The notes under the pieces were generated by a model. That model was not told where the DNA came from. It saw nothing but the letters and a program-made list of their open reading frames with translations, and did not search any database. A stretch of DNA of 64,000 bases. Origin: Methylobacterium sp. E-066. GTDB lineage: Bacteria; Pseudomonadota; Alphaproteobacteria; Rhizobiales; Beijerinckiaceae. The stretch covers positions 98,884 through 162,883 of the forward strand of contig NZ_JAKSYO010000214.1 of assembly GCF_022829635.1 (NCBI RefSeq). The letters run 5' to 3'. How positions within the stretch are numbered: position 1 is the stretch's first letter; every line of letters starts with the position of its first letter. Below, piece by piece: positions 52,522 to 61,243 of this stretch. Both the position numbers and the translations under genes were made by a program.

Positions 52522-53718
52522 ATGGATGCCGAAACCCTGTCCCGCCGCACGCTGCGCTTCGTCAACGTCGCGCATGCCCTCGATCACTTCGTGCTGCTGA
52601 TCTACCCGACCGCGGTCATCGCCATCGCGGCCCAGACCGGGCTCGGCTACGGCGAACTGATCGGGCTCGCCACCGGTGCCTTCGTCGCCTTCGGCCTGTG
52701 CTCGCTGCCGATGGGTTGGCTGGCGGATCGGTTCGGCCGGCGCACCATGCTGGCGGTGTTCTTCTTCGGCTACGGCCTGTCCTGCCTGGGGGTGGCGAGT
52801 GCAACGACGCCCCTGAGCTTCGCGCTCTGGCTGTGCGTGCTCGGCCTTGCCTCGGCGATCTACCACCCGGTCGGCTCGACCATGCTGGTGACCCATGCGC
52901 GCCGGCTCGGGCGCGACCTCGGCGTCAACGGCGTCTGGGGCAATCTCGGCGCCGCCTCGGCTTCGGGGGTGACCGCGCTGCTCGCCACCACCGCCGGCTG
53001 GCGGGCGGCCTTCGTGGTGCCGGGCCTCGTCTGCCTCGCCTGCGGCGCCGCCTTCCTGGCGCTGGTCCCGGGCGACGGCGAGGCCGGGGGCAAGAAGGCC
53101 GGGGGCGCGGCCGCAATCGCGGTGAGCCGGCCCTTCGCGCTGATGGCCCTGTACGCCCTGGCGATCTTTGCCGGCGGCGTCACCTTCAACCTGACGACGA
53201 TCAGCCTGCCCAAGGTGATCGACGAGGGCGTCGGCCACGCCCTGCCGCTGGCGCTGATCGGCTCGCTCGCCACCGTGGTCTTCCTGTTCGGCGCGCTGAT
53301 GCAGCTCGCCATGGGCCGGCTGATCGACCGGTTCAGCCTGCCGTCCCTCTTCGTGACCCTCTCGGTGCTGCAGCCCCTGGGCCTCGGGATCGCGGCCCTC
53401 TCCACCGGCCTGCCGCTGCTCGCCGGGCTGATGCTCGCCATGACGGCGATCTACGGGCAGGTGGTGATCAACGACGCGATGATCGCCCGCTACGTGCCGC
53501 CGGCCTACCGGGCCCGGGCCTACAGCGTGCGCTACTTCGTCGGCTTCACCGCCAGCGGCTTCGTGGTCCCGGCGATCGCGGTCCTGCACGACCGCGGCGG
53601 CTTCGCGCTGGTGCTCGGCATCGCAGCCGCCTGCGGCGCGGTGATCTGGCTCTCGGCGATCGGCTTTTTGCGGGTGACTCAAGGAGGCCCGCGCCCCGCC
53701 CTGGCGGCGGCGGAATAG
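52522..53718 (+). CDS. MFS transporter (Fsr-like)
   Basis: 398 residues with 12 transmembrane helices. The start (LRFVNVAHALDHFVLLIYPT) and the loop 2-3 motif GWLADRFGRRTMLAVFFFGY resemble the fosmidomycin-resistance (Fsr) group; ASAIYHPVGSTMLVTHARRL is also characteristic. The family exports toxic small molecules in exchange for protons. The ATG at 52522 has GGAGGATACGCC upstream. The divergent AraC gene is the likely regulator. The substrate cannot be predicted. Confidence 0.85.
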   Translation: MDAETLSRRTLRFVNVAHALDHFVLLIYPTAVIAIAAQTGLGYGELIGLATGAFVAFGLCSLPMGWLADRFGRRTMLAVFFFGYGLSCLGVASATTPLSFALWLCVLGLASAIYHPVGSTMLVTHARRLGRDLGVNGVWGNLGAASASGVTALLATTAGWRAAFVVPGLVCLACGAAFLALVPGDGEAGGKKAGGAAAIAVSRPFALMALYALAIFAGGVTFNLTTISLPKVIDEGVGHALPLALIGSLATVVFLFGALMQLAMGRLIDRFSLPSLFVTLSVLQPLGLGIAALSTGLPLLAGLMLAMTAIYGQVVINDAMIARYVPPAYRARAYSVRYFVGFTASGFVVPAIAVLHDRGGFALVLGIAAACGAVIWLSAIGFLRVTQGGPRPALAAAE

Positions 53719-53732
53719 GCCGCCAGCCGGAT

Positions 53733-54107
53733 TTACGCGACGCAGATGCCCGGGACGGCGACCGGCCGGAACAGATGCGGACTGGCCGTCGCGCTGTCCG
53801 GGTAATCGGCGAGGCGGGCCTGAAATTCCGGGTCGGCGAACGCCGCCCGGAACTGCGCGACCGACTCCCAGACGGCGTAGTTCAGGAACGCACCGCTGCC
53901 GGCGATGCCGCGATGCAGCTGGGTCGAGATGAAGCCCGGCTGGCGCTTCATGATCGCGGCGTCGGCGCTCCAGGCGGCGAGCAGGCGCTCGGCATCCGCG
54001 GGGGGCACGACGAACGTGTTGACGAGGACCACCGGCCCGCCGGCATCCGCATCCTTGAGCTGCTCGGCCAGCGTGACGGTGCGGTCCATCTCGATAAGGT
54101 TCGGCAT
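53733..54107 (-). CDS. Antibiotic biosynthesis monooxygenase (ABM) domain protein
   Basis: 124 residues. The ABM dimeric ferredoxin-like fold is indicated by PVVLVNTFVVPPADAERLLA, KRQPGFISTQLHRGIAGSGA, and FLNYAVWESVAQFRAAFADP. These small proteins include monooxygenases acting on quinone-like compounds and heme-degrading enzymes; the active residue set here is not enough to say which. The ATG at 54107 lies one base after the MarR gene ends, so the two form an operon in which MarR probably controls both. Confidence 0.85.
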   Translation of the reverse strand: MPNLIEMDRTVTLAEQLKDADAGGPVVLVNTFVVPPADAERLLAAWSADAAIMKRQPGFISTQLHRGIAGSGAFLNYAVWESVAQFRAAFADPEFQARLADYPDSATASPHLFRPVAVPGICVA

Positions 54108-54108
54108 C

Positions 54109-54624
54109 TCAGCAAGTCTCCTTCGATCTCTGCGCGGTGGGGGTTGAGGCGGGGGGATTGTCGAGGCGACGCTGCAACAGGCGCAGCAGATCACGGGCGG
54201 CCTCGATGCGCTCGAGCGGAAGGTCGGCGGCCAGAGCCTCGGCCCAGGATTCCTGGCGCCGGCTCGCGGCTTGATAGGCGGCCTCGCCCTGCTCGGTCAT
54301 GCTGACCAGCATGGCGCGCCGATGGTGCGGGTTCGGATCCAGGCGGACGAGACCGTCCGCGCGCATGTCGTCGACGGAGCGCTGAACCGCCTGGCGGGTC
54401 AGGCCCATGTTGCGGGCGATGTGCGCCACCGGGAGCGGGACCGACGCGAACGCGATGGCGCCCAGCACCTGCCAGCGGGCACTGGTCAATCCAAGATCCG
54501 CAACCAAAGCGTCGCCGGAGGCGAGCAGGGCGCCGTTGAGCCGGAACACGTCGATGACGAGGTCCGTCAGCGCATCTCGGCGCCGGACAGCCGGCTTGGC
54601 TGACGAGGGATCCGCTTGCGTCAT
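54109..54624 (-). CDS. MarR-family transcriptional regulator
   Basis: 171 residues from the ATG at 54624 (ATG 54636 is an alternative). The winged helix is clear: TSARWQVLGAIAFASVPLPV, AHIARNMGLTRQAVQRSVDD, and the wing DGLVRLDPNPHHRRAMLVSM. MarR proteins repress genes for stress or aromatic-compound responses and release DNA on ligand binding. A perfect palindrome (54652-54668) lies 27 bases upstream over the predicted promoter, indicating autoregulation. The ABM gene downstream is co-transcribed. Confidence 0.9.
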   Translation of the reverse strand: MTQADPSSAKPAVRRRDALTDLVIDVFRLNGALLASGDALVADLGLTSARWQVLGAIAFASVPLPVAHIARNMGLTRQAVQRSVDDMRADGLVRLDPNPHHRRAMLVSMTEQGEAAYQAASRRQESWAEALAADLPLERIEAARDLLRLLQRRLDNPPASTPTAQRSKETC

Positions 54625-54651
54625 GCTCGCGACCATAGACAATCGCAACGA

Positions 54652-54668
54652 GCTGTCAAATTGACAGC
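54652..54668. promoter_or_regulatory. Likely MarR operator, overlapping marR promoter
   Basis: GCTGTCAAATTGACAGC is a perfect 17-base palindrome. On the minus strand its half-site TTGACA can serve as a -35 element, with TATGGT 16 bases further as a -10. Placement just before the marR start fits autorepression; the + strand also has TTGACA facing the acetyltransferase gene. Confidence 0.6.
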
Positions 54669-54857
54669 GTGTTGTCATTTTTCCCGAAGATGGAATGCTT
54701 TTCGGACCATTGGGAAGCCTCGCTCCGTCGGCTGCCCACATCGCATCTCGGCCCGTCGTGGATCGGGGATCCGCACCATCGTCACCTCCCGCGGCGCGGT
54801 TTGCCGCCCCGGGCCGGCGCTGCTACGCGGCGATGGTTCCGAGCCGCGAGCCCGCCC

Positions 54858-55361
54858 TTGACCACACTCTCCCTCGTGATCCGGCCCGAGCGGCCGGAGG
54901 ACGCCCCCGCGATCGAGCGGCTCCAGGCCCGGGCCTTTGGTCCCGGACGGTTCGCGCGCACCGCCTACCGGTTGCGCGAAGGTGCGGCCGAGCGGATCGA
55001 TCTCGGCGTCACCGCCTCGGTCGGCAGTTTTCTGGTGGGCTCGGTGCGGATGGGGCCGGTGCGGACTGGGGCTGTGCCCTTCGTCATGCTCGGCCCCCTG
55101 GCCGTGGATCCGAGCTTCGCCGGCCGCGGCATCGGCGGCACCCTGACCCGCGCGGGCGTCGAGGCCGCCCGGCAGGCTGGCGAAGGCTTGGTAATCCTGG
55201 TGGGGGATGCGCCCTATTACAGCCGCTTCGGCTTCACCCCGGTCCCGCCGGGCCGCCTGACCCTGCCGGGACCGGTGGACCCGACCCGGCTCCTGTGGCT
55301 GGAACTGACGAGCGGCTTCGGCGCGGGCGTGTCTGGCTTGGTCAAGGCGGTACGAACCTGA
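54858..55361 (+). CDS. GNAT-family N-acetyltransferase (YhbS-like)
   Basis: 167 residues. The start is uncertain: TTG 54858 is used, GTG 54876 is possible, and the frame is open far upstream. GNAT motifs are VIRPERPEDAPAIERLQARA, then VMLGPLAVDPSFAGRGIGGT (the acetyl-CoA-binding loop RGIG), and LVILVGDAPYYSRFGFTPVP. The C-terminal part has the extended form of the YhbS group. The acetylated substrate is unknown. The divergent MarR gene and the shared palindrome upstream suggest possible coregulation. Confidence 0.8.
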   Translation: MTTLSLVIRPERPEDAPAIERLQARAFGPGRFARTAYRLREGAAERIDLGVTASVGSFLVGSVRMGPVRTGAVPFVMLGPLAVDPSFAGRGIGGTLTRAGVEAARQAGEGLVILVGDAPYYSRFGFTPVPPGRLTLPGPVDPTRLLWLELTSGFGAGVSGLVKAVRT

Positions 55362-55395
55362 ACTCTCGCGCGACGCGCGACTCACAGAACGTCAT

Positions 55396-55498
55396 GGTTT
55401 CAAAAGGGCAGGCCCTTTTGCGGGTCCAGGGCGGTTCCCTGGTTCATCGGGGCTCCGCCCCAAACCTCGCCAATGGGCTGAGCCCTTTGGAATCCCCG
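55396..55498. repeat. Intergenic hairpin-rich repeat (family E)
   Basis: Several nested inverted repeats: AAAAGGGCAGGCCCTTTT at the left, CCAGGGCGGTTCCCTGG, GGGGCTCCGCCCC, then GGGCTGAGCCC at the right. Modules of this kind are common in Methylobacterium intergenic regions. It separates the convergent acetyltransferase and Crp/Fnr genes and can serve as a bidirectional terminator. Confidence 0.65.
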
Positions 55499-55512
55499 GC
55501 TTCGTCCCCGTT

Positions 55513-56241
55513 CTAGACCTGCGGCTCGACGCGTCCTTCGATCAGGCGCGCGTACTCGGTTTCCGCCGTGCCGTAGCCGTCCCCGGCGCAGTCGAGCAGC
55601 CCGTCGCGATCGGTGACTTCGACGCTGCCGCGGCGCTTCCGCACGAAACCGTCCTTCTCCAGCGTCCGCAGGGCCGCCGTCACGCCCGGGCGCTCGACGC
55701 CCAGCATGAACGACATGAAATCCTGCGTGACCGTGATCTGGTCGCCGTCGACCCGGTCGTGGCACATCAGCAACCACCGGGCGAGGCGGGTCGCCGTGTT
55801 GCCGCGCGCGTTAGCGAAGGCTGTCTGGGCCGTCTGGACGAACTGCGCTTGGATGAAGCGATGCAGCAGCCGGCGCAGGGCCGGGCGCAGGGCCACCTCG
55901 GTCCGCAGCACCGCCACGTCGAGGCTCAGCATGTGCCCGGCCATCTGCACGAAGTGGGTATGCGGGCTGCGGTCGTCGTCGAGCAGGATCGGGGCGGCGC
56001 CAACCAGACCCTCCCGGCCAATCAGACCGATCTCGACCCGGCCGCTGGGCTCGTCGTTGGTGATCGAGACGAAGCCCACCTCCGGGAAGTGGACCGCCTC
56101 AATCGTCGTATGAGAGGAGATCAGCACGTGGCGCAGACGCATCTCCTGGAGATGCAGCGCCGGCTGCAGCGCCGCGAAATCCTCCGGGAGAAGCACCCGG
56201 AGGAGGCGGTTGCGCACGTCCGATTGGTGAGGGGAAGCCAT
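55513..56241 (-). CDS. Crp/Fnr-family transcriptional regulator
   Basis: 242 residues. The N-terminal cyclic-nucleotide-binding-type barrel covers about 15-130 (FPEVGFVSITNDEPSGRVEI, GLIGREGLVGAAPILL). The C-terminal winged helix is DQITVTQDFMSFMLGVERPG followed by VTAALRTLEKDGFVRKRRGS. There are no Fnr-type Cys ligands for an iron-sulfur cluster, so it is not an oxygen sensor of the Fnr kind. This type (GLIGREGLVG) is present in many copies in Rhizobiales. The targets are not evident. Confidence 0.88.
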   Translation of the reverse strand: MASPHQSDVRNRLLRVLLPEDFAALQPALHLQEMRLRHVLISSHTTIEAVHFPEVGFVSITNDEPSGRVEIGLIGREGLVGAAPILLDDDRSPHTHFVQMAGHMLSLDVAVLRTEVALRPALRRLLHRFIQAQFVQTAQTAFANARGNTATRLARWLLMCHDRVDGDQITVTQDFMSFMLGVERPGVTAALRTLEKDGFVRKRRGSVEVTDRDGLLDCAGDGYGTAETEYARLIEGRVEPQV

Positions 56242-56440
56242 ATTGCTCGCCTGCTACGGGCAAGAGCACACAGCGTCCCTCAATCACCAGCGCCCGAATC
56301 ATGGCCGGCGATCGTCTCGATATGGTTTTTTCCCTCGTTACCGCAAGTGTTGCCGAAATGGCGTGTGAGTTTTACAGGACCCATCCGAGAATATTTCCCA
56401 CATTCGAGCCGATCGATAACGCCCGTCGGATATTTTTTAT

Positions 56441-56695
56441 CTATTTTCGGCCGAAATTATCGGATTGTGCCTTCAGGATTTCTTGGACACACGCGAAGAC
56501 AGCCCGTCGATCCTCGGGGGCTCGGATCGCGAGCCACATCTGCAGAAGCTGAGCCGTGTGGCCGACCGAAGGGCCATCGGGTGCCTCGAAGAACAGATCC
56601 GTCGAACAGCCGAGCACCGCCGCCAGATCATCGAGCCTCCCCGACGTCCGAGCGGGGGCCAGCGCATTCAAGGCGTTCGGGGTTTTCATATCCAT
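56441..56695 (-). CDS. Small orphan protein, paralogue of the 48.1-kb protein
   Basis: 84 residues from the ATG at 56695. LDDLAAVLGCSTDLFFEAPD and QLLQMWLAIRAPEDRRAVFA align position by position with the 87-residue protein at 48113-48376, including the MDM start and the FGRK/NFRK end. Both lie in AT-rich pockets next to regulators. There is no signal peptide or membrane helix. It is divergent from the small gene at 56868. The function is unknown; recurrence at two sites suggests a mobile or lineage-specific family. Confidence 0.7.
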   Translation of the reverse strand: MDMKTPNALNALAPARTSGRLDDLAAVLGCSTDLFFEAPDGPSVGHTAQLLQMWLAIRAPEDRRAVFACVQEILKAQSDNFGRK

Positions 56696-56867
56696 TTCGG
56701 GATCTCGATCGATAAATCACGTCGCAATGGCGACGAAAGCGTCTTATCACTGTAAATCGAGTTGCAAAACGGTAATTAAAATACAATACTTCAGAATGCG
56801 GAGATCTGAATGTAAAATTCTTACATTCCGAAAGCCAAATTCGAGCATCTTACAAATTGGATATGCA

Positions 56868-57098
56868 ATGAAGCGGGCCTCTGACCTTGATGCCATAGCA
56901 GATGCGTGTATCGCCGCCCATGCCGTCATCGCGGAACACGGCACGCCGCAGATGAAGATGCTGAGCCGGGTTCTGCTGCACATTGTCGGCAAGGAGATCG
57001 CGCGGAACCTGTCATCCTCGCAGCATGAGGACGATCAGGCGCTGCATGGGGAGATCACGCGCGTCGCAGCGCCAGGGCTGCGACCAGGCCGGCCGTGA
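56868..57098 (+). CDS. Small hypothetical protein, related to the 9.1-kb protein
   Basis: 76 residues from the ATG at 56868; the frame is open upstream but AT-rich, without coding character. The helical core (IADACIAAHAVIAEHGTPQM, LSRVLLHIVGKEIARNL) resembles the C-terminal half of the 113-residue protein at 9104-9445. Its 3' end overlaps the convergent Bcr/CflA transporter gene by 44 bases, and the last about 20 residues (ITRVAAPGLRPGRP) have little coding character. The function is unknown. Confidence 0.55.
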   Translation: MKRASDLDAIADACIAAHAVIAEHGTPQMKMLSRVLLHIVGKEIARNLSSSQHEDDQALHGEITRVAAPGLRPGRP

Positions 57099-58272
57099 GC
57101 AGCGCCAGGGCCACGGGGGTCGCCGACGTCGCGGGCCAAGCCGAGGCCGCGGCCGTGAACAGAGCCCCGAAGGTCATCTGCGTGAAGCCGTAGAGACTGG
57201 AGGCGGAGCCCGCCGCATGCGGATCGACGTTCATCAGGCCGGCCACCGCATTGGGGCTGAGCAGGCCGACCCCGACCGCGTAAGCAAACAGCGGCACGAT
57301 CAGGCTGACGACGCCGAGCATTCCCGTCCGGTCGACCAGCAGCAGCGCCAGGGCCGACGCGATGCACAGGAGGTTGCCGCTGCGCGCCGCCTTGCGGATC
57401 GGCACCCGGGTCGCGAGCCGGCTCGCCATTACGGCGCCCCCGACCATGCCGAACACCACGATCAGGCAATCGAACCCCACCTCCTGCGATGAGCGCCCGA
57501 GCCGGTCGACGAGTAGGAACGGCGCCACCGCCAGGAAGGCGTAGAGGCTGGTTCCGCCGCAGGCCCCCGCCACCAGGTAGGCGCGGAACACTGGGATCTT
57601 CACGAGCCGCAGATAGCCCGCCAGGACCGCGACGAAACCGGGCAGCGCCACCTTGTGCCGGTTGGTTTCCGGCAGGGTGAACACCACCAGGGCGCCGAGC
57701 AGAGCCACGATCCCGGCGAGCACCACGAACACGGCGCGCCAGCCGAACGCCTCGTTCACCACTCCGCCGATCGCCGGGGCCAGGGCGGGGGTGAGGGTCA
57801 TGGCGGTGGTCAGGATCGCGAGCTTTTTGGCCGCGTCCTCGCGGGTCGAGACGTCCCGCACCATCGCCCGGCCGATCACCAGGGAGCCGCAGGCCCCGAG
57901 CGATTGCAGCACCCGCGCCACCAGCAGAGTGCCGATGTTCTGGGCCGGGATCGCGAGCAGCAATCCGGCCAGGTAGAGGCCCAGCCCGCCGATCAGGATC
58001 GGCCGACGGCCGTACCGGTCGGAGAGCGGGCCGTACAGGAGTTGGCCGCCCGCAAGCCCGATCAGGTAGACCGTGATGGTGAGCTGCGCGGCGGCCGTGG
58101 TGGTGCCGAGGTCGGCGGCGGCGGTGGCGAGCGCGGGCACGAAGATGTGCAGCGCCACCGTGCCGGTCATGGTCACGGCGACCAGCAACGGCAGGGGCGC
58201 CCGGCGCCCCGCCGGATCGGCGCTTCGATCGGGCAAGAGAATTCCTTCGCGGTGTCTGACCCGAACTGACAT
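57055..58272 (-). CDS. Bcr/CflA-family multidrug efflux MFS transporter
   Basis: 405 residues, 12 transmembrane helices. Family features are TGTVALHIFVPALATAAADL in TM1, LIGLAGGQLLYGPLSDRYGR in the loop 2-3 region, and RAMVRDVSTREDAAKKLAIL. Members export bicyclomycin, chloramphenicol or other drugs. The first 25 residues are hydrophilic and the true start may be a little further in. No regulator is adjacent; the closest upstream gene is the convergently transcribed cytochrome c gene, 58 bases away. Confidence 0.9.
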   Translation of the reverse strand: MSVRVRHREGILLPDRSADPAGRRAPLPLLVAVTMTGTVALHIFVPALATAAADLGTTTAAAQLTITVYLIGLAGGQLLYGPLSDRYGRRPILIGGLGLYLAGLLLAIPAQNIGTLLVARVLQSLGACGSLVIGRAMVRDVSTREDAAKKLAILTTAMTLTPALAPAIGGVVNEAFGWRAVFVVLAGIVALLGALVVFTLPETNRHKVALPGFVAVLAGYLRLVKIPVFRAYLVAGACGGTSLYAFLAVAPFLLVDRLGRSSQEVGFDCLIVVFGMVGGAVMASRLATRVPIRKAARSGNLLCIASALALLLVDRTGMLGVVSLIVPLFAYAVGVGLLSPNAVAGLMNVDPHAAGSASSLYGFTQMTFGALFTAAASAWPATSATPVALALLTAGLVAALALRRA

Positions 58273-58330
58273 CGGGTCGCGGCCGCCTCAAGGCAAAGGC
58301 CGGGCCTGAGCCCGACCGGCTCCCTCGTCC

Positions 58331-59296
58331 CTACTCCTTCGGCGTTGGCAGCGGCGCGTTGAGGTCCTTGGTCGGGCCGTCGACCTCGAGGTTCTTGGCC
58401 CGGTCCACCGCCTCGGGATTGGCCTGGGCCGGGGGCTCCTTGGCGGCCGGGGCGGATGGCGCGGTCGGCTCGGCGGGGATCAGGCTCGACGGCGTGCCCT
58501 GCTGGTCGCCGTCATGGGCGCCGGCCGGCGGAGCCGGGGCATTGCGGTCGCTCGATTCGCTCGGCGCGCGCGGGCTGCCCGCGGATTTCTCCTCGACCGG
58601 CTTGGCCGTGCTGGTATCGGCGGGCTTGGCCGGGCTGTCCTTGCCCTCGGAGGCCTTGCCGGCGGCCGGCTTGTCGGCAGACGGCTTTTCAGGCGCGGGC
58701 GCGGGCTTGTCCTCGGACTTGGCGGCGGCGGGGGCTGCCTCCGGCTTGGCGTCGCTCTTCTCGACGGCCGGCAGCGGCTTGGGGCTGTCGGCGTTGGCGC
58801 GCAGGTAGGCGATGACGTTGGCGCGCTCCTGTGGCGAGGCGATTCCGGCAAACGCCATCTTGGTGCCCGGCGCGTAGCCCTTCGGGCTGGTCAGGAAGGC
58901 GTCCAGGTCGTCGTAGGTCCAGGCCCCGCCCTTGCCCTTCAGGGCCGCCGAGTATTCGAAGCCGGCATGGCCGCCCTTCGGCCGCTCGACCACCTCGTAC
59001 AGGTCCGGGCCGACCTTGTTCGGGCCGCCCTTCTCGAAATTGTGGCAGGCCCGGCAGGCCTTGGTGCCGGCCTCGCCCTTCTCGGCGTTGGCGCTGGCGA
59101 GCCGCACCGCGATCGGCTCGACCTTGGCCTCCGGGGCCGCGGCGGCGGCCTGCGGCTCCGGCTCGGGCAAGTCGTAACCGGCTTTTCCGGCAGGTCTCGG
59201 ATGGTAGATCAGCTCGGCGACGAACCCCGATCCGGCCGCGAACAACAGGGCGCCGAGCACGGCACCGAGCACTTTGTTCACCTCGAATGAGTTCAT
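58331..59296 (-). CDS. Membrane-anchored cytochrome c with long low-complexity tail
   Basis: 321 residues from the ATG at 59296. An N-terminal uncleaved anchor (VLGAVLGALLFAAGSGFVAE) is followed by a class I cytochrome c domain with heme motif CRACH at 81-85 and the axial Met at 147 (PGTKMAFAGI). The arrangement (RACHNFEKGGPNKVGPDLY) matches CycM/cytochrome c552, which carries electrons from the bc1 complex to cytochrome aa3 oxidase. Residues from about 182 to the end are a Pro/Ala/Lys/Ser-rich disordered tail (SEDKPAPAPEKPSADKPAAG) not found in typical CycM. Confidence 0.88.
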   Translation of the reverse strand: MNSFEVNKVLGAVLGALLFAAGSGFVAELIYHPRPAGKAGYDLPEPEPQAAAAAPEAKVEPIAVRLASANAEKGEAGTKACRACHNFEKGGPNKVGPDLYEVVERPKGGHAGFEYSAALKGKGGAWTYDDLDAFLTSPKGYAPGTKMAFAGIASPQERANVIAYLRANADSPKPLPAVEKSDAKPEAAPAAAKSEDKPAPAPEKPSADKPAAGKASEGKDSPAKPADTSTAKPVEEKSAGSPRAPSESSDRNAPAPPAGAHDGDQQGTPSSLIPAEPTAPSAPAAKEPPAQANPEAVDRAKNLEVDGPTKDLNAPLPTPKE

Positions 59297-59585
59297 GCTC
59301 TTCTCTCGATCTGCCCATGCCGTCACAGGCAGGCACGCCGGGACACAGGACCTTGGAAGATTTCAAGGGTGCTTAGCCGTTCCGGCACGATCTTGACAAT
59401 GGTGGTCGAGGGATCCGTGCCGTCGCGGGCCAAAACCCCCGTGCCAAATCGCCGAGCTTGTCACCCGGCGGCATCATTTTGCCGGATCGCGAGAGGGAGA
59501 CCCACGTCGGCGCCAGGGACGACAACCGGGAACAGGCCTGTTAAGCAGCCGCGCTCCGCTGCGAGCCCCTGATCCCCGATCTTTC

Positions 59586-60329
59586 ATGTCCGATCCCCTC
59601 GTCCTGATTCCGGCCCGCCTCGCCGCGACGCGCCTGCCGAACAAGCCGCTGGCCGAGATCGCCGGCGAGGCGATGATCGTCCATGTCTGGCGCCGGGCCA
59701 TGGAGGCCGGGATCGGCCCCGTGGTGGTGGCCACCGACACCGCGGAGATCGTCCGCGTCGTCGAGGCGGCCGGTGGCATCGCCGTGATGACCCGGGCCGA
59801 CCACCCGTCCGGCTCGGACCGCCTCGCCGAGGCGCTGGAGAGCGTCGACCCGGAGGGGCGCCACGACGTGGTGGTCAACGTCCAGGGCGACCTGCCGACC
59901 ATCGATCCCGCGATCATCGGCGCCTCGATCGGCCCGCTCTCGGACCGGACCGTGGACATCGTCACGCTCTGCGCGCCGATCACCGACCCGCACGAGGCCG
60001 ACAATCCCAACGTGGTCAAGCTGGTCGGCCATCAGGTCGGCCCGGGCCGCCTGCGGGCGCTCTACTTCACCCGCGCCCGCGCCCCCTGGGGCGAGGGTCC
60101 GCTCTGGCACCATATCGGCCTCTACGCCTATCGCCGCACCGCGCTGACCCGCTTCGTCGCCCTGCCCCCCGGGGAGCTGGAGACCCGGGAGAAGCTGGAG
60201 CAGCTGCGGGCGCTGGAGGCCGGCATGCGCATCGATGCCGTCATCGTCGACGACCTGCCGCTGGGCGTCGACACCCCCGCTGACCTGGAGCGCGCCCGCG
60301 CCCTGCTCCAGGCCCGCCGCCTGAACTGA
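59586..60329 (+). CDS. kdsB: 3-deoxy-manno-octulosonate cytidylyltransferase
   Basis: 247 residues. KdsB makes CMP-Kdo for lipopolysaccharide inner-core assembly. Motifs: LVLIPARLAATRLPNKPLAE (nucleotide-binding N-terminus), TRADHPSGSDRLAEALESVD, VVNVQGDLPTIDPAIIGAS, and HIGLYAYRRTALTRFVALPP. The length equals the family norm. It lies directly upstream of pheA with a 12-base gap, so the two are probably co-transcribed, a known arrangement in alphaproteobacteria. Confidence 0.95.
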   Translation: MSDPLVLIPARLAATRLPNKPLAEIAGEAMIVHVWRRAMEAGIGPVVVATDTAEIVRVVEAAGGIAVMTRADHPSGSDRLAEALESVDPEGRHDVVVNVQGDLPTIDPAIIGASIGPLSDRTVDIVTLCAPITDPHEADNPNVVKLVGHQVGPGRLRALYFTRARAPWGEGPLWHHIGLYAYRRTALTRFVALPPGELETREKLEQLRALEAGMRIDAVIVDDLPLGVDTPADLERARALLQARRLN

Positions 60330-60341
60330 ACCGCATTCCCG

Positions 60342-61199
60342 ATGACCGACCGCACCATCGCCTACCAGGGTGAGCCCGGGGCCAACTCGCACATCATCTG
60401 CGCCGAGGCGTTTCCGGACTGGGTTCCGCTGCCCTGCGCCACCTTCGAGGACGCCTTCGCGGCGGTCACGGAGGGCCGGGCGCAGCGGGCGATGATCCCG
60501 ATCGAGAACTCGATCGCCGGCCGGGTGGCCGACATCCACCACCTGATCCCGACCTCGCCGCTGCACATCGTGGCCGAACATTTTCTACCGATCCATTTTC
60601 AGCTGATGGTCCTGCCGGGCACCGCATTGGAGACCGTGCGGACCGTGCACAGCCACGTCCACGCGCTGGGCCAGTGCCGGCGGATCGTCCGCCGGCTCGG
60701 CCTGAAGGCCGTGGTCGCCGGCGACACCGCAGGCGCCGCTCGCGAGGTCGCGGAGATCGGCGATCCGAGCCGGGCCGCCCTGGCGCCGGCGCTGGCCGCC
60801 GAGGTCTACGGCCTCGACATCCTGGAGCGCGACGTCGAGGACGAGGCGCACAACACCACCCGGTTCGTGGTGTTCTCCCCCGATCCCGAACCGGTGGCGG
60901 CCGGGACCGGCCCGTGCGTGACCAGCTTCGTGTTCCGCGTGCGCAACATCCCGGCTGCCCTCTACAAGGCGCTCGGCGGCTTCGCGACCAACGGCGTCAA
61001 CATGTCGAAGCTCGAGAGCTACATGATGGACGGCGAGTTCACCGCCACGCAGTTCTACGCCGAGGTGGACGGCCATCCCGACGACCCGGGCCTCGCCCGG
61101 GCGCTCGACGAGCTCGGCTATTTTTCGCGCGAGCTCAGGGTGGTCGGCACCTACCCGGCGCACCCGTTTCGCGAGGCAGCGCGGCCGGCGGCGGAGTAG
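60342..61199 (+). CDS. pheA: Prephenate dehydratase
   Basis: 285 residues. It converts prephenate to phenylpyruvate, the last specific step before phenylalanine. The dehydratase domain is at 1-185 (AYQGEPGANSHIICAEAFPD, RAMIPIENSIAGRVADIHHL, and NTTRFVVFS with the catalytic Thr-Arg-Phe). The C-terminal ACT domain is TSFVFRVRNIPAALYKALGG with NMSKLESYMMDGEFTATQFY, which binds Phe for feedback control. It has no chorismate mutase domain, so it depends on a separate mutase such as that at 18382. Confidence 0.95.
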   Translation: MTDRTIAYQGEPGANSHIICAEAFPDWVPLPCATFEDAFAAVTEGRAQRAMIPIENSIAGRVADIHHLIPTSPLHIVAEHFLPIHFQLMVLPGTALETVRTVHSHVHALGQCRRIVRRLGLKAVVAGDTAGAAREVAEIGDPSRAALAPALAAEVYGLDILERDVEDEAHNTTRFVVFSPDPEPVAAGTGPCVTSFVFRVRNIPAALYKALGGFATNGVNMSKLESYMMDGEFTATQFYAEVDGHPDDPGLARALDELGYFSRELRVVGTYPAHPFREAARPAAE

Positions 61200-61243
61200 G
61201 GCCAGGACCGGCGGGGTACGGACGGCGGACGTGTTGACCACGC

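Noticed and set aside
55396..55498. Possible tRNA or structured ncRNA
   Set aside because: The nested hairpins lack a cloverleaf, anticodon arm or T-loop sequence; they fit a dispersed intergenic repeat.
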